Source: Muscardinus avellanarius
Lineage: Eukaryota > Chordata > Mammalia > Rodentia > Gliridae
Direction: 5' to 3'
NCBI GenBank assembly: GCA_963383645.1
Contig: OY726560.1
Coordinates: 155,968,488-156,032,487, forward strand
Length of the DNA: 64,000 nucleotides
In this document: piece by piece, positions 21,960-33,152 of the stretch
Position numbering within the stretch: position 1 is the first letter of the stretch
Layout: every line of letters begins with the position of its first letter
Program-made: the position numbers and the translations under genes
The notes under the pieces: model-generated
Databases searched by the model: none
What the model was told of the DNA's origin: nothing
What the model saw: only the letters and a program-made list of their open reading frames with translations

Positions 21960-22308
21960 ACCGTCTTAGTGCGTTCAGGCTCTATAATAAAACACCATTG
22001 ACTGGGTAGTTATAAGCAACAGAGATTTGTTCCTCACAGTTCTGGAAGTCTGAGTTCCAGGTGCCAGTCTGGCTGAGTTGGGGAAGGCCCGTTCTTGGTT
22101 CCAGATGGCTGACTCCTCACTGTTCCTCATGGTGACGCTCCCTGGGTCCCTCAAGGGCACTGATTCCATTCGCAAGGGCCCCACTGTCATGACCGAATCA
22201 CCCCGCAAGGCCCCAGCTCCAGGCGCCATCCCCCAGGGGTTGGGATTTCAATCAGTGAACTTTGAGGAGGGACCACAATTCAAGCACAGATCCCAGTACA
22301 GCCCTTAG
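21960..22308 (-). mobile_element. MaLR-type LTR (MLT1/MST-like)
   Basis: The typical minus-strand order is readable: tataataaaacaccattgac, cctcacagttctggaagtct, cccactgtcatgaccgaatc and ggggttgggatttcaatcag. It is a solo LTR with no internal region. Confidence 0.6.
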
Positions 22309-22374
22309 AAAAGGCATTTGAAAGAGTGGAGATCGCTCAATATCACTCGTAAATAGAAGGAAAAAAATCCTGGA

Positions 22375-22696
22375 ATGTTCATTCAGCTCTCTCCTTCTCT
22401 CTTCTCTCTCTCTTTCTTTCCTTCTTTCCTTCCTTTTTTCCCCTACCTTCCTCTTTCCTCCCTCCTTCCCTCTCTCTTTCCCTTATTTTCTTATTTTGGT
22501 GCTGGGAATTAAATGCAGGGGCATTCTACCTCTGAGTTACACTCCCAATCCTATTTGATTTATTTTATTATTTAATTTTACTTTTCATTTGGAAACAGGG
22601 TCTCTCTAAGCTGCTGAGTTTGTCAGCAAACCTACAATCCTCCTGTCTCAGCCTCCCAAGCACTGGGATTTCAGGTGCGCACCACCATTCCTGGCC
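22375..22696 (-). mobile_element. B1-dID SINE with polypyrimidine tail
   Basis: A CTTT/CCTT/CCCT-rich tract (22380-22492) precedes a complete body (ggtgctgggaattaaatgca to ccaccattcctggcc). Confidence 0.82.
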
Positions 22697-23245
22697 GACA
22701 AATGCTGAATACCTACCACGTGCCAGGCGTTCTTGAAGGCCCAGGATCTGCCGTCGTGCACAAGGTGCACAAGTGTGCTGCACACTTTAGAGGAACACAC
22801 GCCTCGGTGAGAGGGGGATGGGTGAACACTGGCAGTAGTCCAGCAAATAAACAGACACGAGAACTCCAGGCATGCTCAGCTACACGGAGAGGGTGCCGAG
22901 GGAGGGTGATGGGGCATCAAGGAAAGCTTCTCTGTGGATTTCAGCTGAGGTCTGAATCGCTGGATGGGAGCACCCATGAGAATCCGTGGGCCGAGCATCC
23001 CAGGCAGAGGAAGTGGCCAATGCAAAGGTCCAGAGGTGGGAACAGGGTGGCTGGTTTGAGGAGGAGACAGAAGGACAGAGAGGCCTGAGTGGCTACTGGG
23101 ACAGGTGTGCATAAAGTTTGAAGAGAAAAGTAAGGGCCAGATTCTGAGGTCTGATAAGGAATGGGAGCCAGCAAAGGAGGTTGAGATGGAGGCAGAGGAG
23201 CCCAAGAGTATGGTTTGTGAAAACCCAGGAGAGGGATGGGGTGCT

Positions 23246-23291
<46 letters not shown>

Positions 23292-23560
23292 CCTGCCCCC
23301 AAGGAAGCGAGCACAGAGAAGTTCACAACACGGGGGTCATGGCAGATGCCACTAAGAGACAGGTACGTATCCCTGATTTCAATGCAGACTCCTGACTGGA
23401 GCAGACTAAGGAAATCAAGACAGGGGCTGTCGTCAATGGCTTCCAGGAATTCTGCCAACAAGGGGAGCAGAGGAAGGAGGTGATAGCTCTAAGGGGCTGT
23501 GAGATCTAGGGAGGCCTGGGTCCCTCAAGATAAAAGATGATAGACTTTTGATGCTGATGG
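22697..23560 (+). mobile_element. Ancient interspersed repeat, L2-like (family uncertain)
   Basis: The stretch with catcccaggcagaggaagtg, atgcaaaggtccagaggtgg and tgcataaagtttgaagag follows the order of a common ancient mammalian repeat that I associate with L2. A reverse-orientation relative lies at 53691-54200. It is interrupted by a TG run. Confidence 0.35.
23251..23290. repeat. (TG)n microsatellite
   Basis: About 20 uninterrupted TG units. Confidence 0.97.
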
Positions 23561-24299
23561 GATAGAAGAGAGAGACACAGATGATTCCGGAGGAAGGAAA
23601 GAGAAAGAAGACCCCGAGAAGGCAGAGAGGGTGGGACGCAGAGGCCCGTGGTGTGACAGCGCTCATGTAGGGCGGGGCGCCTCTTCCACTGGCACGGGAG
23701 GGCACGGGGTGCAGGCAGGAGCCACTGGGCTGATGGCACTGGTGCAGGAAGTGAGGTGTAGGTTGCTTCTCCTTTCCCAGTGAGGTCTGAACACTAGGTG
23801 AGACCAGAGAGCCCGTGCCTGCACACGCAGGTGCAGGTGTATCAAGCTGCTCTCGGTGGGGCAGGGTGGGGAAGTGTCGGGCGCCCAGTACGATCCTGGG
23901 CTGGGAGTTCTGGAGTTTTAATCCCCGCCCCCCCGGCATGGAGCCGCTGTCTAGCGGTGGTCAGCTGCTCGGGCGGGTGTGGGGGTGGTTATATCTAGGA
24001 CACAGGATGACCATGTATATATAAAGCCCAAGCCAGAAAGACATGGAACAGATACACCAGCATGCTCCCGGTGGGCGACTTTGGGCACTGCACTGTGGGA
24101 GATATATTTTTCTCTCCTTTAAATTACATAAACCTTCCAAGTTTCCTAGATTCCTATAATAGTGGAAATTAAAGCTTTTTCAAAACAACAAAATATAGGA
24201 GCCAAAGCAAGGGTAGTCACAACTCCCTACATGTGAGACGTTTTTATCTGCTGAGTTTTCACAGTGAAAATTTCAAGTCAGCTGGGACATTTTTCCCAA
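23561..24299. other. Unique sequence, nothing recognised
   Basis: GC-rich to about 24000, then AT-rich. No feature supported. Confidence 0.45.
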
Positions 24300-24690
24300 T
24301 TCGTTTTAAAAAATAAAACTTTTATATTTTGGATAATTCGAAATGTAAAGAAAAGTTGCAGTGATACTATGGAGAATTTGCACAGACCACTTACCTGGTT
24401 GCTTATATCTTATTGCAACCTGTTACCTTGGTCAAACTTAAAAATTATCTGGGGAATAAAACAGAATCAACTATGTTGTGTGCATACACGTGAGTGTGTC
24501 ACTAGGAATCTCACTATCATGTGCAATCACAATACACGAATTAAAACTAGTAAAATAAAAAAGAAATTATCGTGGGTTCATTACTATTAACCAAGTCACA
24601 GATTTGATTGGATTTCACCAGTTTTTTCACTAATATCATTTTTTTCTTCCAGGATCCAATCTGATATACCACGTCACATTTAGCCCATTA
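24300..24690 (-). mobile_element. Ancient L1 3' UTR fragment
   Basis: The plus strand shows the antisense L1 3' UTR pattern: gaaatgtaaagaaaagttgc at 24340, then gatttcaccagttttttcac and ttccaggatccaatctgata at 24612-24665. Confidence 0.65.
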
Positions 24691-24733
24691 GAGCTAAAAG
24701 ATTTTTGGCCAATGCACAAGAATTGTTCACTTT

Positions 24734-24924
24734 TTTTTTTTTTTTTGGCGGCACTGGGGATGGAACCCCGCGGACCTATTTTTTTATTTTTTATTTTGAA
24801 ACAGGGTCTCACTGAATTGCGGAGGGCCTCACTAAGTAGCTGAGGCTGTCTGCGAACCGCGATCCTCTGGTCTCTCAGCCTCCCGGATGCTGGGCTTACA
24901 AGCGTGCGCCACCACGCCACGCTG
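24734..24924 (-). mobile_element. B1-dID SINE with target duplication
   Basis: The body runs from the T-run to ccaccacgccacgctg. It is flanked by a perfect 13-bp duplication aattgttcacttt (24721-24733 and 24925-24937). Part of the dID half is deleted (gaaccccgcggacctatttt). Confidence 0.93.
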
Positions 24925-25164
24925 AATTGTTCACTTTATCTATCCCACAAGGCCATTGTGAGAATGAATGGAAAGAATCTCTAGGAAAAAACCTTAAACA
25001 AACTGTAAAGTGCTGCGCCGCACTGGGTGATGAGGATAACGATTTAGTTTTCAGTTCTGCTAGAGCCATGGGCTGAAGTTGGGGGAAAAAAATAACCAGA
25101 ACTTGCATTTGTGTATCATCTTGTACTTCTTGAAATACCTCATTTGCTAATAGAAATATATAAT

Positions 25165-25985
25165 TTATTTTTTCAAGCTTTCGTTATAATTAACCATTTT
25201 AACTGTACAAATTAATGGGTTCCACTGTGACGTTTCCATACATTCATATATCATGCTTTGATAGTATCGGGCCTCCCTACCACCCTCTCTTGCCCTCCTC
25301 TGTCTTCCCCTCTTCCCATCCCTTCCACCTTCCCTAATGGTCTATCTCCTATTTTCAGGTATTATTATTATTATTACTATTATTATTGTTTTTATATATG
25401 AGAGAAAATATGTGATATTTATCTTTCTATTTCAGGTTAATTTTTCTTAACATGATGTTGTGCAGTTCTATTATTTTTCCTGCAAGTGACATGATTTTAT
25501 TCTCCTTGATGGGTGAATAGGACTCTCAAGTGTCTCTCTTTCTCTCTTTGTGTGTGTATATATATATATACACATATATATATGTATAATATATGTAATA
25601 TTTAAAATGTTTATATTTTATGTATATATAAAATATAATATATACTATTTAAAACATTTTATATTTTCTAGTAGACGGGCACCTAGGCTGATTCCATAAC
25701 TTGGCCATTGTGAATCATGCCGCCATAAACATGAGTGTGCGGTTTTGGACACTGACTTCATTTCCTTTTGGTATACATACACCCAGGAGTGGTATGAAAT
25801 GATACGGTGGTTCTATTTTTAGGTTTCTTTTAGGAAGCACCATGCTGTTTTTTCACAGTGGCTACACTAGTGTACATTTCCACCAACAGTGTATACATTT
25901 CCCCTTTCTTCCATGCCCTCTCTGATTCTGGTGAGTTTTTGTTTTGATTGCTTTTTCTAATAGCCGTTCTGAGTGGGGTGAAATG
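25165..25985 (-). mobile_element. Old L1 3' end
   Basis: The antisense L1 3' UTR and end of ORF2 are recognisable: a C/T-rich tract at 25270-25330, gctgattccataacttggcc at 25687 and gtatacatacacccaggagt at 25772, ending near gccgttctgagtggggtgaa. AT-rich simple sequence (25555-25660) interrupts it. Confidence 0.7.
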
Positions 25986-26019
25986 GAAACTCGATCGTTT
26001 TTGGATGAGCACACCCCTA

Positions 26020-26066
26020 AAAGCTATCGTTTATTAAGTGCTTGCTATCCACCTGAGTGCCACGTT
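26020..26066 (+). mobile_element. MIR fragment
   Basis: The short match tttattaagtgcttgctatc is typical of the 5' MIR/L2 core. Confidence 0.4.
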
Positions 26067-26328
26067 AACTGGGTGTAATAGCTTCCCAGGGCTGCTGTAA
26101 CAAAGTGCTACAACCTGGGTGGCTTTGAACGACAGAAAGGTACTGCTTCTCGGTCCTGGAAACTAGAAAGAGAAACCATGGTGCCTGCAGAGTTCATTCC
26201 TTTTTGAGACCCTGAGGAAGAATCTGTTCTGTTCCCTTTAGTTTCTGGTGGGTGCCAGCCCTCCCTGGTGTTCCTTGGGCTGTGGAAGCATCTTCACTCC
26301 TTGTTTCTATGCATTCTCATGTATGTGG

Positions 26329-26330
<2 letters not shown>

Positions 26331-26363
<33 letters not shown>

Positions 26364-26400
26364 CTCTCTCTGTCTTTCTCTCTCTGTCTCTGTGTGTGTT
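26331..26400. repeat. (TC)n / TCTG simple repeat
   Basis: About 14 perfect TC units followed by mixed TCTG units inside the LTR. Confidence 0.92.
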
Positions 26401-26404
26401 CAAT

Positions 26405-26576
26405 TTCTCATTTTTTTTTAAGTACTGAGACTCGAACCCAAGGCATTATACCTCTGAGTGACACCCCCAGCCTTTTTAATTTTGAAACAGGATCTCACTA
26501 ATCCACCTAGGCTGGCTTTGAACCTGAGATCCTCCTGTGTCTGGTTCTCACGTACGGTGATTGCAGGCATGTGGCA
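26405..26576 (-). mobile_element. SINE (B1-dID), old
   Basis: The dID half (gagactcgaacccaaggcat) and B1 half (ggctggctttgaacctgaga) are readable. The copy ends in gcatgtggcac. Confidence 0.75.
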
Positions 26577-26831
26577 CAAAGAAGCCTAGGTAATTTCCCG
26601 CTTTTTAAGGCTGATAATCATTGCAATAGGCCCACCCTTGTTTAATACAACCTCATCTATACTTGATTATATCTGCAAAGGTCCTATTCTAAAACAAGCT
26701 CACAATAACAGATTCTGATGGGCTTGGATTTGGGAGGGAACCAGTATAATGCTTCAATATATTAACTCGTTTAATATGACTCATCAACCAATGAAGCAGA
26801 TATTTATTTATTAATTAATTAATTTATTTAT

Positions 26832-27234
26832 TGCAGTACTGGGGATGGAACCTAAGGGCATTCTACCTCTGAGCTACACCCTCAGTCCTATTTTTTATTA
26901 TTTATTTATTTATTTTGGTGGTACTGGGGTTCCTGGAAGCCCTTCTCCCTCCGGGCTACACTCCCAGACCTATTTTATATTTTTATATTTGGAAGCAGGG
27001 TCTCTTAAGCCAGCGAGGCTGACTTTGAGCCTGCGCGATCCTCCTGTCTCCGCCTCCCAAGTGCGGGGATTACAAGCGTGCGCCACCACGCCCGGCTCTA
27101 TTTTTTATTTTGAAACAGGGTTTCATTGAGTTGCAAAGGGTCTCACTAAATAGCTGAGACTGTCTGCAAACCGTCATCTTCCTGTCTCAGCCTTCCGAAT
27201 GTTGGGATTACAAGTGTGCGCCATCGTGCCTGGC
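26832..27234 (-). mobile_element. B1-dID SINE split by a type II SINE
   Basis: The dID half (26834-26900) and B1 half (27097-27234) flank the insert. The linker word ctattttttatt occurs on both sides. Confidence 0.87.
26912..27096 (-). mobile_element. Inner B1-dID SINE, type II (nested)
   Basis: A complete young copy with ggggttcctggaagcccttc and cttaagccagcgaggctgac, ending cacgcccgg. Confidence 0.9.
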
Positions 27235-27239
27235 TTGCA

Positions 27240-27390
27240 CATACTTTTATAATCTCAATTTATAGACAGAAAAACCAAGGCTTAGAATGACCAATAAATT
27301 GCCCAAGGTCCAATAGCTTAAAGTGGACGAGCTAAACCCTCATCTCTCCAACTCTGTACTCTCCCTCACTCTCAAAGTATTTCTCAAACT
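27240..27390 (+). mobile_element. MIR SINE fragment
   Basis: The MIR core in sense orientation is readable (cagaaaaaccaaggcttaga, then aattgcccaaggtccaatag). Confidence 0.7.
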
Positions 27391-27785
27391 GAGGTTCAAG
27401 GACATATTTTTGGACTCTTATCAATAATTTACATTTTTCTTTTATTCTGATAATACCCTTCTAAAGTCAGCATCGGCGTGTTGTAGAGCCTTGTAATGTA
27501 AGCTGGTATTGCTCCAGGACTCCTGTTTCCATCCTTGAAATATGGCTAACATCCTGTGGGGATTAGGACAGACTGCAAACAAAAAACATAGATCTTCTGT
27601 GCAAAACATACATCGCTCAGAGGGCCCACCTGCCGCCGGGACGTGTTGACACACGCTGGATGCCCAGAGCTGCACTGAGAAACGCTGGGTGACCAGGAAA
27701 GGTGAGGTGCAGGTGTTGTGGGGAGACACACAGGAGGGGAAGCTCCAGGGGCGCCGGCATGCGATGCCGCCGCGAGACGCAGCGC
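27391..27785. other. Unique sequence, nothing recognised
   Basis: A CpG-rich patch lies at 27752-27800. The 120-codon minus-strand ORF here has no recognisable domain. Confidence 0.45.
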
Positions 27786-27990
27786 AGCTCCTGCGCGCCA
27801 TCATCTGTCACTTTAAATGCAGGCTTTTAATTGGACTTTTATAGGCTTTATGGTTTTGTTTGTGTTCAGTCTTTAAATCCATTTTGATTTTTATAGACAT
27901 AAAGAGCGATAAACATAAGGAAATTATACCTAATTTATAGTTTGCACATATTTGAGTAATATTATAATAAAAACAGTTAAGCTCAACATG
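27786..27990. other. Candidate conserved noncoding element
   Basis: Repeat-free AT-rich sequence with CTTTAAATG, CTTTTAATTGG, TTTTATAGG and CTAATTTATAG words resembles a deeply conserved enhancer in texture. It lies immediately beside the CpG-rich patch. Confidence 0.35.
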
Positions 27991-28735
27991 TCACAAGGAT
28001 GTGTTTTAGTTGGAGAAAAACCACCTCTGCCTCCGCGTCTGGCCTCTGGTCCAGCCAGTGGCCAGCAGGGGAGGCCTGCACTGTCACCTGCTTTAGGACG
28101 GAGGACACCTAGCTTCGGAGAAGGCTGTGCCAGTGTTACAGGGGTTGATAAATGAGCTGAGGAGCCCGAGCTGCAGTCAGAGAAAACTCAGCTCCAACTG
28201 GTGTGAAGCCCAAGGGCATTTGTTGGTGCTTTCTATGAAACAATGTGTATCTATGTGTATTGAGGGGGTTAGGCTCACTTAGGGCTGGTTTTGATCCTGG
28301 GTCCAGATATCTGAGCAGGACCTGGGCAACCCCTCCTTTTTGCCCTCCCCATAATTCATGGGTATGACTCTCATTGAGGTCAGCTCTTCCTCCAGGGCCC
28401 ACCATGGCTGCCAGCAGGTCCTAGGATTTCAGGCTTATCCAGGCTAGCCCAGTGGAAACAAAGCCATCTAGCGGTAACCCACACATCTCCTGACCCTTCT
28501 GTGGGGCCCCCTGCCCGGCTCCAGAACTCCAGCCATTCATCCCCAAAGTATCATGGACCTAGAGACAGGCGAGAGCTAGTTGTACTGCGTCTCTCCATGC
28601 GCCCACCCAGCACTTGGGGCTGCAGCTGAGGCCACCCGAAGGGCACGGACTGGGGGGTGGCAGAGGTGGCATCCTGCAGAAAGAAACTGAGAATACAGTA
28701 AACGACGGGGGACAGAAAAATAACTGATGGTCAGG
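27991..28735. other. Unique sequence, nothing recognised
   Basis: No repeat or gene seen. Confidence 0.45.
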
Positions 28736-28965
28736 ATCTTCACTGAGTTTGAATCCCAACTCTTCCATCTTCTGGGCTAAGTGACTTTGGCCGAGTGGCC
28801 TTGAGCAAGCAGCTTAACATCCTAGTACCTCAGGGTCCTCAGTATCAAAAGGGGACTATGGTGATGTCTACGCCATGGGTGATTTTCTTTTTGGTAAAAA
28901 TGAAATGAGATCACACACACTTAAAGTGATCAGCGAGCCTCGTCAAGCGTTGGCTGTTGTGAACA
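28736..28965 (-). mobile_element. MIR SINE, nearly full length
   Basis: The minus-strand MIR order is clear: gagtttgaatcccaactctt, gccttgagcaagcagcttaa, then gtacctcagggtcctcagta. Confidence 0.75.
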
Positions 28966-29518
28966 GTAGTTTTTAACTCGGTCCCCAAACAGAGGCCAAT
29001 GGTGACTAGAATAATGACTGCGTGGGGGGCTGGTGGGGACTGATCCTCAGCTTGACCAGGTGGTGAACCAAAGTCACAAAACTCTTGGGGATGGGGTTGG
29101 GGGGAATCATTTTGAAGATGAGGAGGCGTAGAAGTTGAGGAGGAGTTGTGCCTCTCAGAGCGCCTGATTGGGACCCGGGCGGGGACAGAGGTGAGTTCAG
29201 GATGTCAGGTGTATGGGGGATGAATGGTTGCCCTGGTGCATCTGCAACACCAAAAACGTGGGGGCCATCTGACTCCCCGAAACAGACAAATGGTTAAATC
29301 ACGCTCCTTTCACATGCGGGACTTTAACATGATTATTGAAAATAAAGTCCTGGGATTGCCCACGAGGGAGTCTCTGTCATCCTCAAAGGAAAACACTGCT
29401 CAGCCCTCACTGGCTCTGTCTCTGCATTTCCTGTTTAAGGCTTTTAATTAAATTTCCCAAAATATTTAATAACAGACAAATATCCACGACTTAATGCTTG
29501 GTTAAAATGTCTGCTTAA
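28966..29518. other. Unique sequence, nothing recognised
   Basis: No repeat or gene seen. Confidence 0.45.
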
Positions 29519-29708
29519 AGCTGGCTGTGGTGGCGCACGCTTGTAATCCCCAAGCTTGGGCGGTGGAGACAGGAGGATCGCACAGGTTCGAAGCCAGCCA
29601 CGCTGGCTTAAGAGACCCTGTTTCCAAAAATAAAATAGGTCTGGGAGTGTAGCCCAGAGGTAGAAGGGCTTCCAGGAACCCCAGTACCACCACACACACA
29701 CACAAAAA
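29519..29708 (+). mobile_element. B1-dID SINE, type II
   Basis: The type II body ends in a short CA-rich tail. Flanking words gtctgcttaaa and gtctggttaaa form an imperfect target duplication. Confidence 0.88.
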
Positions 29709-30244
29709 GGTCTGGTTAAACTCTGCACATCGTCTGATTCCAATTGTGTTAAACACACACAGACCAGGAGGAGCCCTGTGAGGTGGAGGCTCTGAGTGTG
29801 AGGCAGAGTGAGACTGGTGGTGTGTCTTGCTTTCTTCTTTACAGCTTCTTTACAGACGTTTTGCAAATGAACAGATAGCACACTTCCACTCATGAAGCAA
29901 CCTCAAAGGTACCCAGTAATAGGAAATGAGGGACGCGGGCCCCAGCCCACGTGGTCAGTGGGTAGAAAGCCCGGGCAGCTAGCCCGAGAGTTTCCATGAG
30001 TTGCAGGGAAATAAACAGATCACGACTCACCTACACTGACGACTCCTTCTCTCTCTCCCTCGTGACTCCAGGCCCCTGCTGTGATTCTTTCTTCCCAGCC
30101 TCCTGGAGTTCTCTACGTGCCTTCCTTCTGCACACCTCCAGTCCGACCCTCAGCCCCCTGGACCGGCTTGCCTTCAGGCGCCCATGGACTCCTGATGTTT
30201 GAATCCAGACTCCGAGACTCTTTCCCATCTGCCTCTCTCGCCTC
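29709..30244. other. Unique sequence, nothing recognised
   Basis: No repeat or gene seen. Several overlapping ORFs are composition-driven. Confidence 0.45.
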
Positions 30245-30535
30245 GGGCCGCCATAACTGGATACTGCGGGATGCCTGGCTTGAAGAGCGCACTGCACTGT
30301 CATTCCTGGAAGCTGGAGGGGCGGGGCTGAGGTGCTGGTGCGGCTGGTTTCTGGACAGGGCTGTTCCCCTGGGCTTGCAGACAGAACCTTCTCGCTGTGA
30401 GCTCACAGGCTTTTCCTCCGTGCCCCGTGCTTGGTGTTTCTTCCTCTTTTTATAAGGTCACCAGTCCTACTGGAATGGGACCCCTTCCTCGTGACCTCAT
30501 TTAACCTAAAGGCCCCAGCTTCAAACACAGCCCAC
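30245..30535 (-). mobile_element. MLT1-type MaLR LTR
   Basis: The order gggccgccataactggatac, tttataaggtcaccagtcct, cgtgacctcatttaacctaa matches the minus-strand MLT1 pattern. Confidence 0.65.
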
Positions 30536-30773
30536 TGAGCAAAAGGCCTTAGGGTCATGATTCAGTCCACAGTGCCCTCCGCCTGTATAGAGGATCTCAC
30601 TCTGGGCCTGTCTCCAAACGGCTCCCAGGCACCGGGCCCTGCTGCTTCTATATCTACTTCTCTGATTCCTCCCCCAATCTCATCCATTGTTGCACTTTAA
30701 AAAATTTTTGCTGTACTGGGGATTGAACCCAGGGGCATTCTACCTCTGAGCTATACCCCCAGCCTTATTATTA

Positions 30774-31221
30774 TTTTTTTTGATGTTGCCAATGTTTAAA
30801 CTTTATTTACTCAACAGATATATTTTTTTCTCAAAATCTAAAATAACAACTGTTTAGAAACATCTCATAAACACTTATATGTGTGCTGGGTTTTACATTT
30901 TGACTAAACTAATCCTAGTCTATTCAACAAAGTCCAAGAGTACCTACTTTTTTTTTTCCAAGCCAAATAGAAGTCTTTATTAGCTGGCTGGCAACTACAC
31001 TACAGGGTGTTTAGACCTCAGTACAGCTCTGAGCTGTTTCTCAGGGCTTTTATATGTCAAAAATCACAAGCTCAGGAGTAAAGAGTTTAGATTATCACAG
31101 ATATGGACAATTCCTAACAGTTTCTTTCAGTGGGTGTGCAAGTCAGGCAGAAAGTACAGAAACCGGAATAGCATTGTGCAGGAGCTCACAACCCATGTCA
31201 GTCCCTTTTCTATTGTCCACC
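30774..31221 (-). mobile_element. Two successive polyadenylated 3' segments (candidate 3' transductions)
   Basis: On the minus strand, downstream of the L1-like tail, a 264-bp segment contains TATAAAAG and then AATAAA (30976-30981), followed 18 bases on by an A10 run (30948-30957). A second segment of about 165 bp then carries its own AATAAA (30802-30807), 20 bases before an A8 run (30774-30781). This is the layout expected when a retroelement transcript reads through its own tail to downstream polyadenylation sites. The first segment could instead be an LTR end. Confidence 0.55.
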
Positions 31222-31222
31222 T

Positions 31223-31261
<39 letters not shown>

Positions 31262-31450
31262 TTTTAATTTATTTTTATTGGTGCATTGTAATCATACATC
31301 AGATTGGAATACAAGACTTGAGAGGATATACAAGCACACATCATCCAATTAGCCCTCATCCAGTCCCCATCCCATTCCCTCCCCCTCCCTCGATCCCATG
31401 CTTGTTTGGTGATTAACTTTGATACATGTGTTTATGTACCTCCTGCTTTT
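31222..31450 (-). mobile_element. L1-like 3' UTR with (TAAA)n tail
   Basis: The plus strand starts with (TTTA)n at 31222-31263, then ttattggtgcattgtaatca, then a C-rich tract and gattaactttgatacatgtg. The same 3' UTR occurs antisense at 43186-43375 and in sense orientation at the end of copy B (42180-42344), so this is the lineage's L1 3' end. Confidence 0.8.
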
Positions 31451-31660
31451 TAAAGAGGCTCCATCCTCCCCTATTCCATACCCTCTGATTGGTCACCTTA
31501 ATTGCTTCACTATAGGGCCCTTTCTATAGCTCGACCACTTTCTGTTGCCCGTTTCCTCCTAGTTATTGCTGATTAGGGGAAGCATCTGGTTTTAATTTTC
31601 TGTGATATTTCTCTGTTCATGCCACGTTGCAAATACCGATCCCACTCTTGATGGCCCCAG

Positions 31661-32590
31661 TTGTGGCCTGGCTACCCGGTGGACTAATCAGACCTCGCTG
31701 GTTCAAGCAGCAGCCTTGCCTCATGGGAGGCCCCGGTTCTGGCCTCGCTGGCCCTGACACTGGCCTAACCCCTCAGCTGGCTCCGATCCCAGCCTCGGAG
31801 GCCCCAGCACTGGCCTTGCCTCACGGCAGGCTCCGATGTTAGCCGATGGCCCCGGCATCGGCCTAACCCCTCGGCAGGCTCCGATCCAGGCCTCGGAGGC
31901 CTCAGTAGCGGCCTTGCCTCACGGAAGGCTCCGATGCCAGCCAGTGGCCCCGGCACCGGCCTAACCCCTCAGCAGGCTCTGATCCTGGCCTCGGAGGCCC
32001 CAGCATCGGCCTTCCTCATGGCAGGCTCCGATCCCGGCCTCGCTGGCCCCAGAACCAGCCTAACCCCTCGGCAGGCTCCGATCCCGGCCTCGGAGGCCTC
32101 AATAACAGCCTTGCCTCACGGAAGGCTCCGATGCCAGCCGTTGGCCCCAGCACTGGCCTGACCCCTCGGCAGGCTCCGATCCCGGCCTTGGAGGCCCCAG
32201 CACTGGCCTTGCCGCACAGCAGTCTCCGATCCTGGCCTCGTTGGCCCCGGCACCGGCCTAACTCCTCAGCAGGCTCTGATCCCAGCCTCAGAGGCCCCAG
32301 CACCGGCCTTGCCTCATGGCAGGCTCTGATCCCGGCCTCGCTGGCCCCAGCACCGGCCTAACCCCTCGGCAGGCACTGATCCCAGCCTCGGAGGCCTCAA
32401 TAATGGCCTTGCCTCACGGAAGGCTCCGATGCCGGCCGTTGGCTCCGGCACTGGCCTAACACCTCGGCAGGCTCCAATCCCGGTCTCGGAGGCCCCAGCA
32501 CCGACCTTGCCTCATGGCAGGCTCCGATCCCAGCTTTGCTGTGTCCATCGCCGGCCTCACCTCTCGGCAGGCTCTAATCCGAGCACCCTC
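31661..32590. repeat. GC-rich VNTR, 50-bp unit with higher-order structure
   Basis: About 18 units of 48-50 bp alternate between type A (ggcctaacccctcggcaggc start) and type B (ggccttgcctcacggcaggc start). They form 100-bp pairs. Sub-variants A' (ends ggcctcaataa/agtagc) and B' (gatgccagccgttggccc) recur every second pair, giving a roughly 200-bp higher-order unit. CpG density is high. Both strands stay open because stops are rare in the unit, so the ORFs here carry no coding evidence. Confidence 0.93.
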
Positions 32591-32594
32591 TTCG

Positions 32595-33150
32595 CCCAAC
32601 TATTTGTCCCATGTTCTCGAGGGTGCGTGGTGGTAGCATTCTGCCTCTGGGGTCATTACTTCAAAAGTTTCAGGTGTAATGTATCAGATCTCTGCCTCCC
32701 CTGAGTACTGGCCACTGCCATTGCCACTGCCTCCACCATTTCAAATCTTTCCCAAGCTCTCTTTTCACTCTGAATCTTGTCCAATCTTCCTAAGTATGCG
32801 CGACGATAGCATTCAACCTTTGGTGTAATTTCTCCAAAATAAATAAATAAATAAATAAGGTTGGTAGGCTCCGATTTCTGCTTCTCCTGAATACAATTCT
32901 CCACCGCCAATGCGGAGACCGCTTTCAGCACCGCCATTCTCCTTGGTCTCCGCTAAAGTCTCTCTCCTTACAGGTGATGTCCAAGATTCTTAACAATGTA
33001 GAGAAGAAGCAGTCCTCCTTAGCGGGGAATTTTTCCAATAATTCCAGTTCATTTGGATAAGTTTTTTCTGCATCTCCAGTATCCTGGCATCCGCCACCTC
33101 CTTGACCCCACTCCGAGATTTTCCGTTTTTCTTTTTCTTTTCCTTTTTTA
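32595..33150 (-). other. Linker of the composite element with ~185-bp imperfect tandem duplication
   Basis: On the minus strand a block from ggcggtgg through gtattcaggagaagcagaaa and gaatgctatcgtcgcgcata recurs about 185 bp later as gtactcaggggaggcagaga and gaatgctaccaccacgcacc. Fragments of open frame exist (93 codons at 32656-32937, 63 codons at 32990-33181), but an (AAAT)n run at 32836-32857 breaks the reading and I recognise no domain. A viral gag-like leader is possible but unsupported. Confidence 0.5.
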
Positions 33151-33152
33151 TA

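Larger units (their letters stand above)
26070..26770 (-). mobile_element. MLT1-type MaLR LTR, interrupted
   Basis: The start (cagggctgctgtaacaaagt), the middle (gggtgccagccctccctggt) and the end (atatctgcaaaggtcctatt) follow the minus-strand MLT1 order. A TC run and a SINE split it. Confidence 0.65.

Noticed and set aside
23251..23290. CRISPR-like or other ordered array among short repeats
   Set aside because: All such arrays here are plain microsatellites without spacers, and the DNA is mammalian.
31661..32590. Ala/Pro-rich repeat protein
   Set aside because: Open frames occur on both strands of the VNTR; the 50-bp unit is not a multiple of three, so a constant protein repeat is not maintained.
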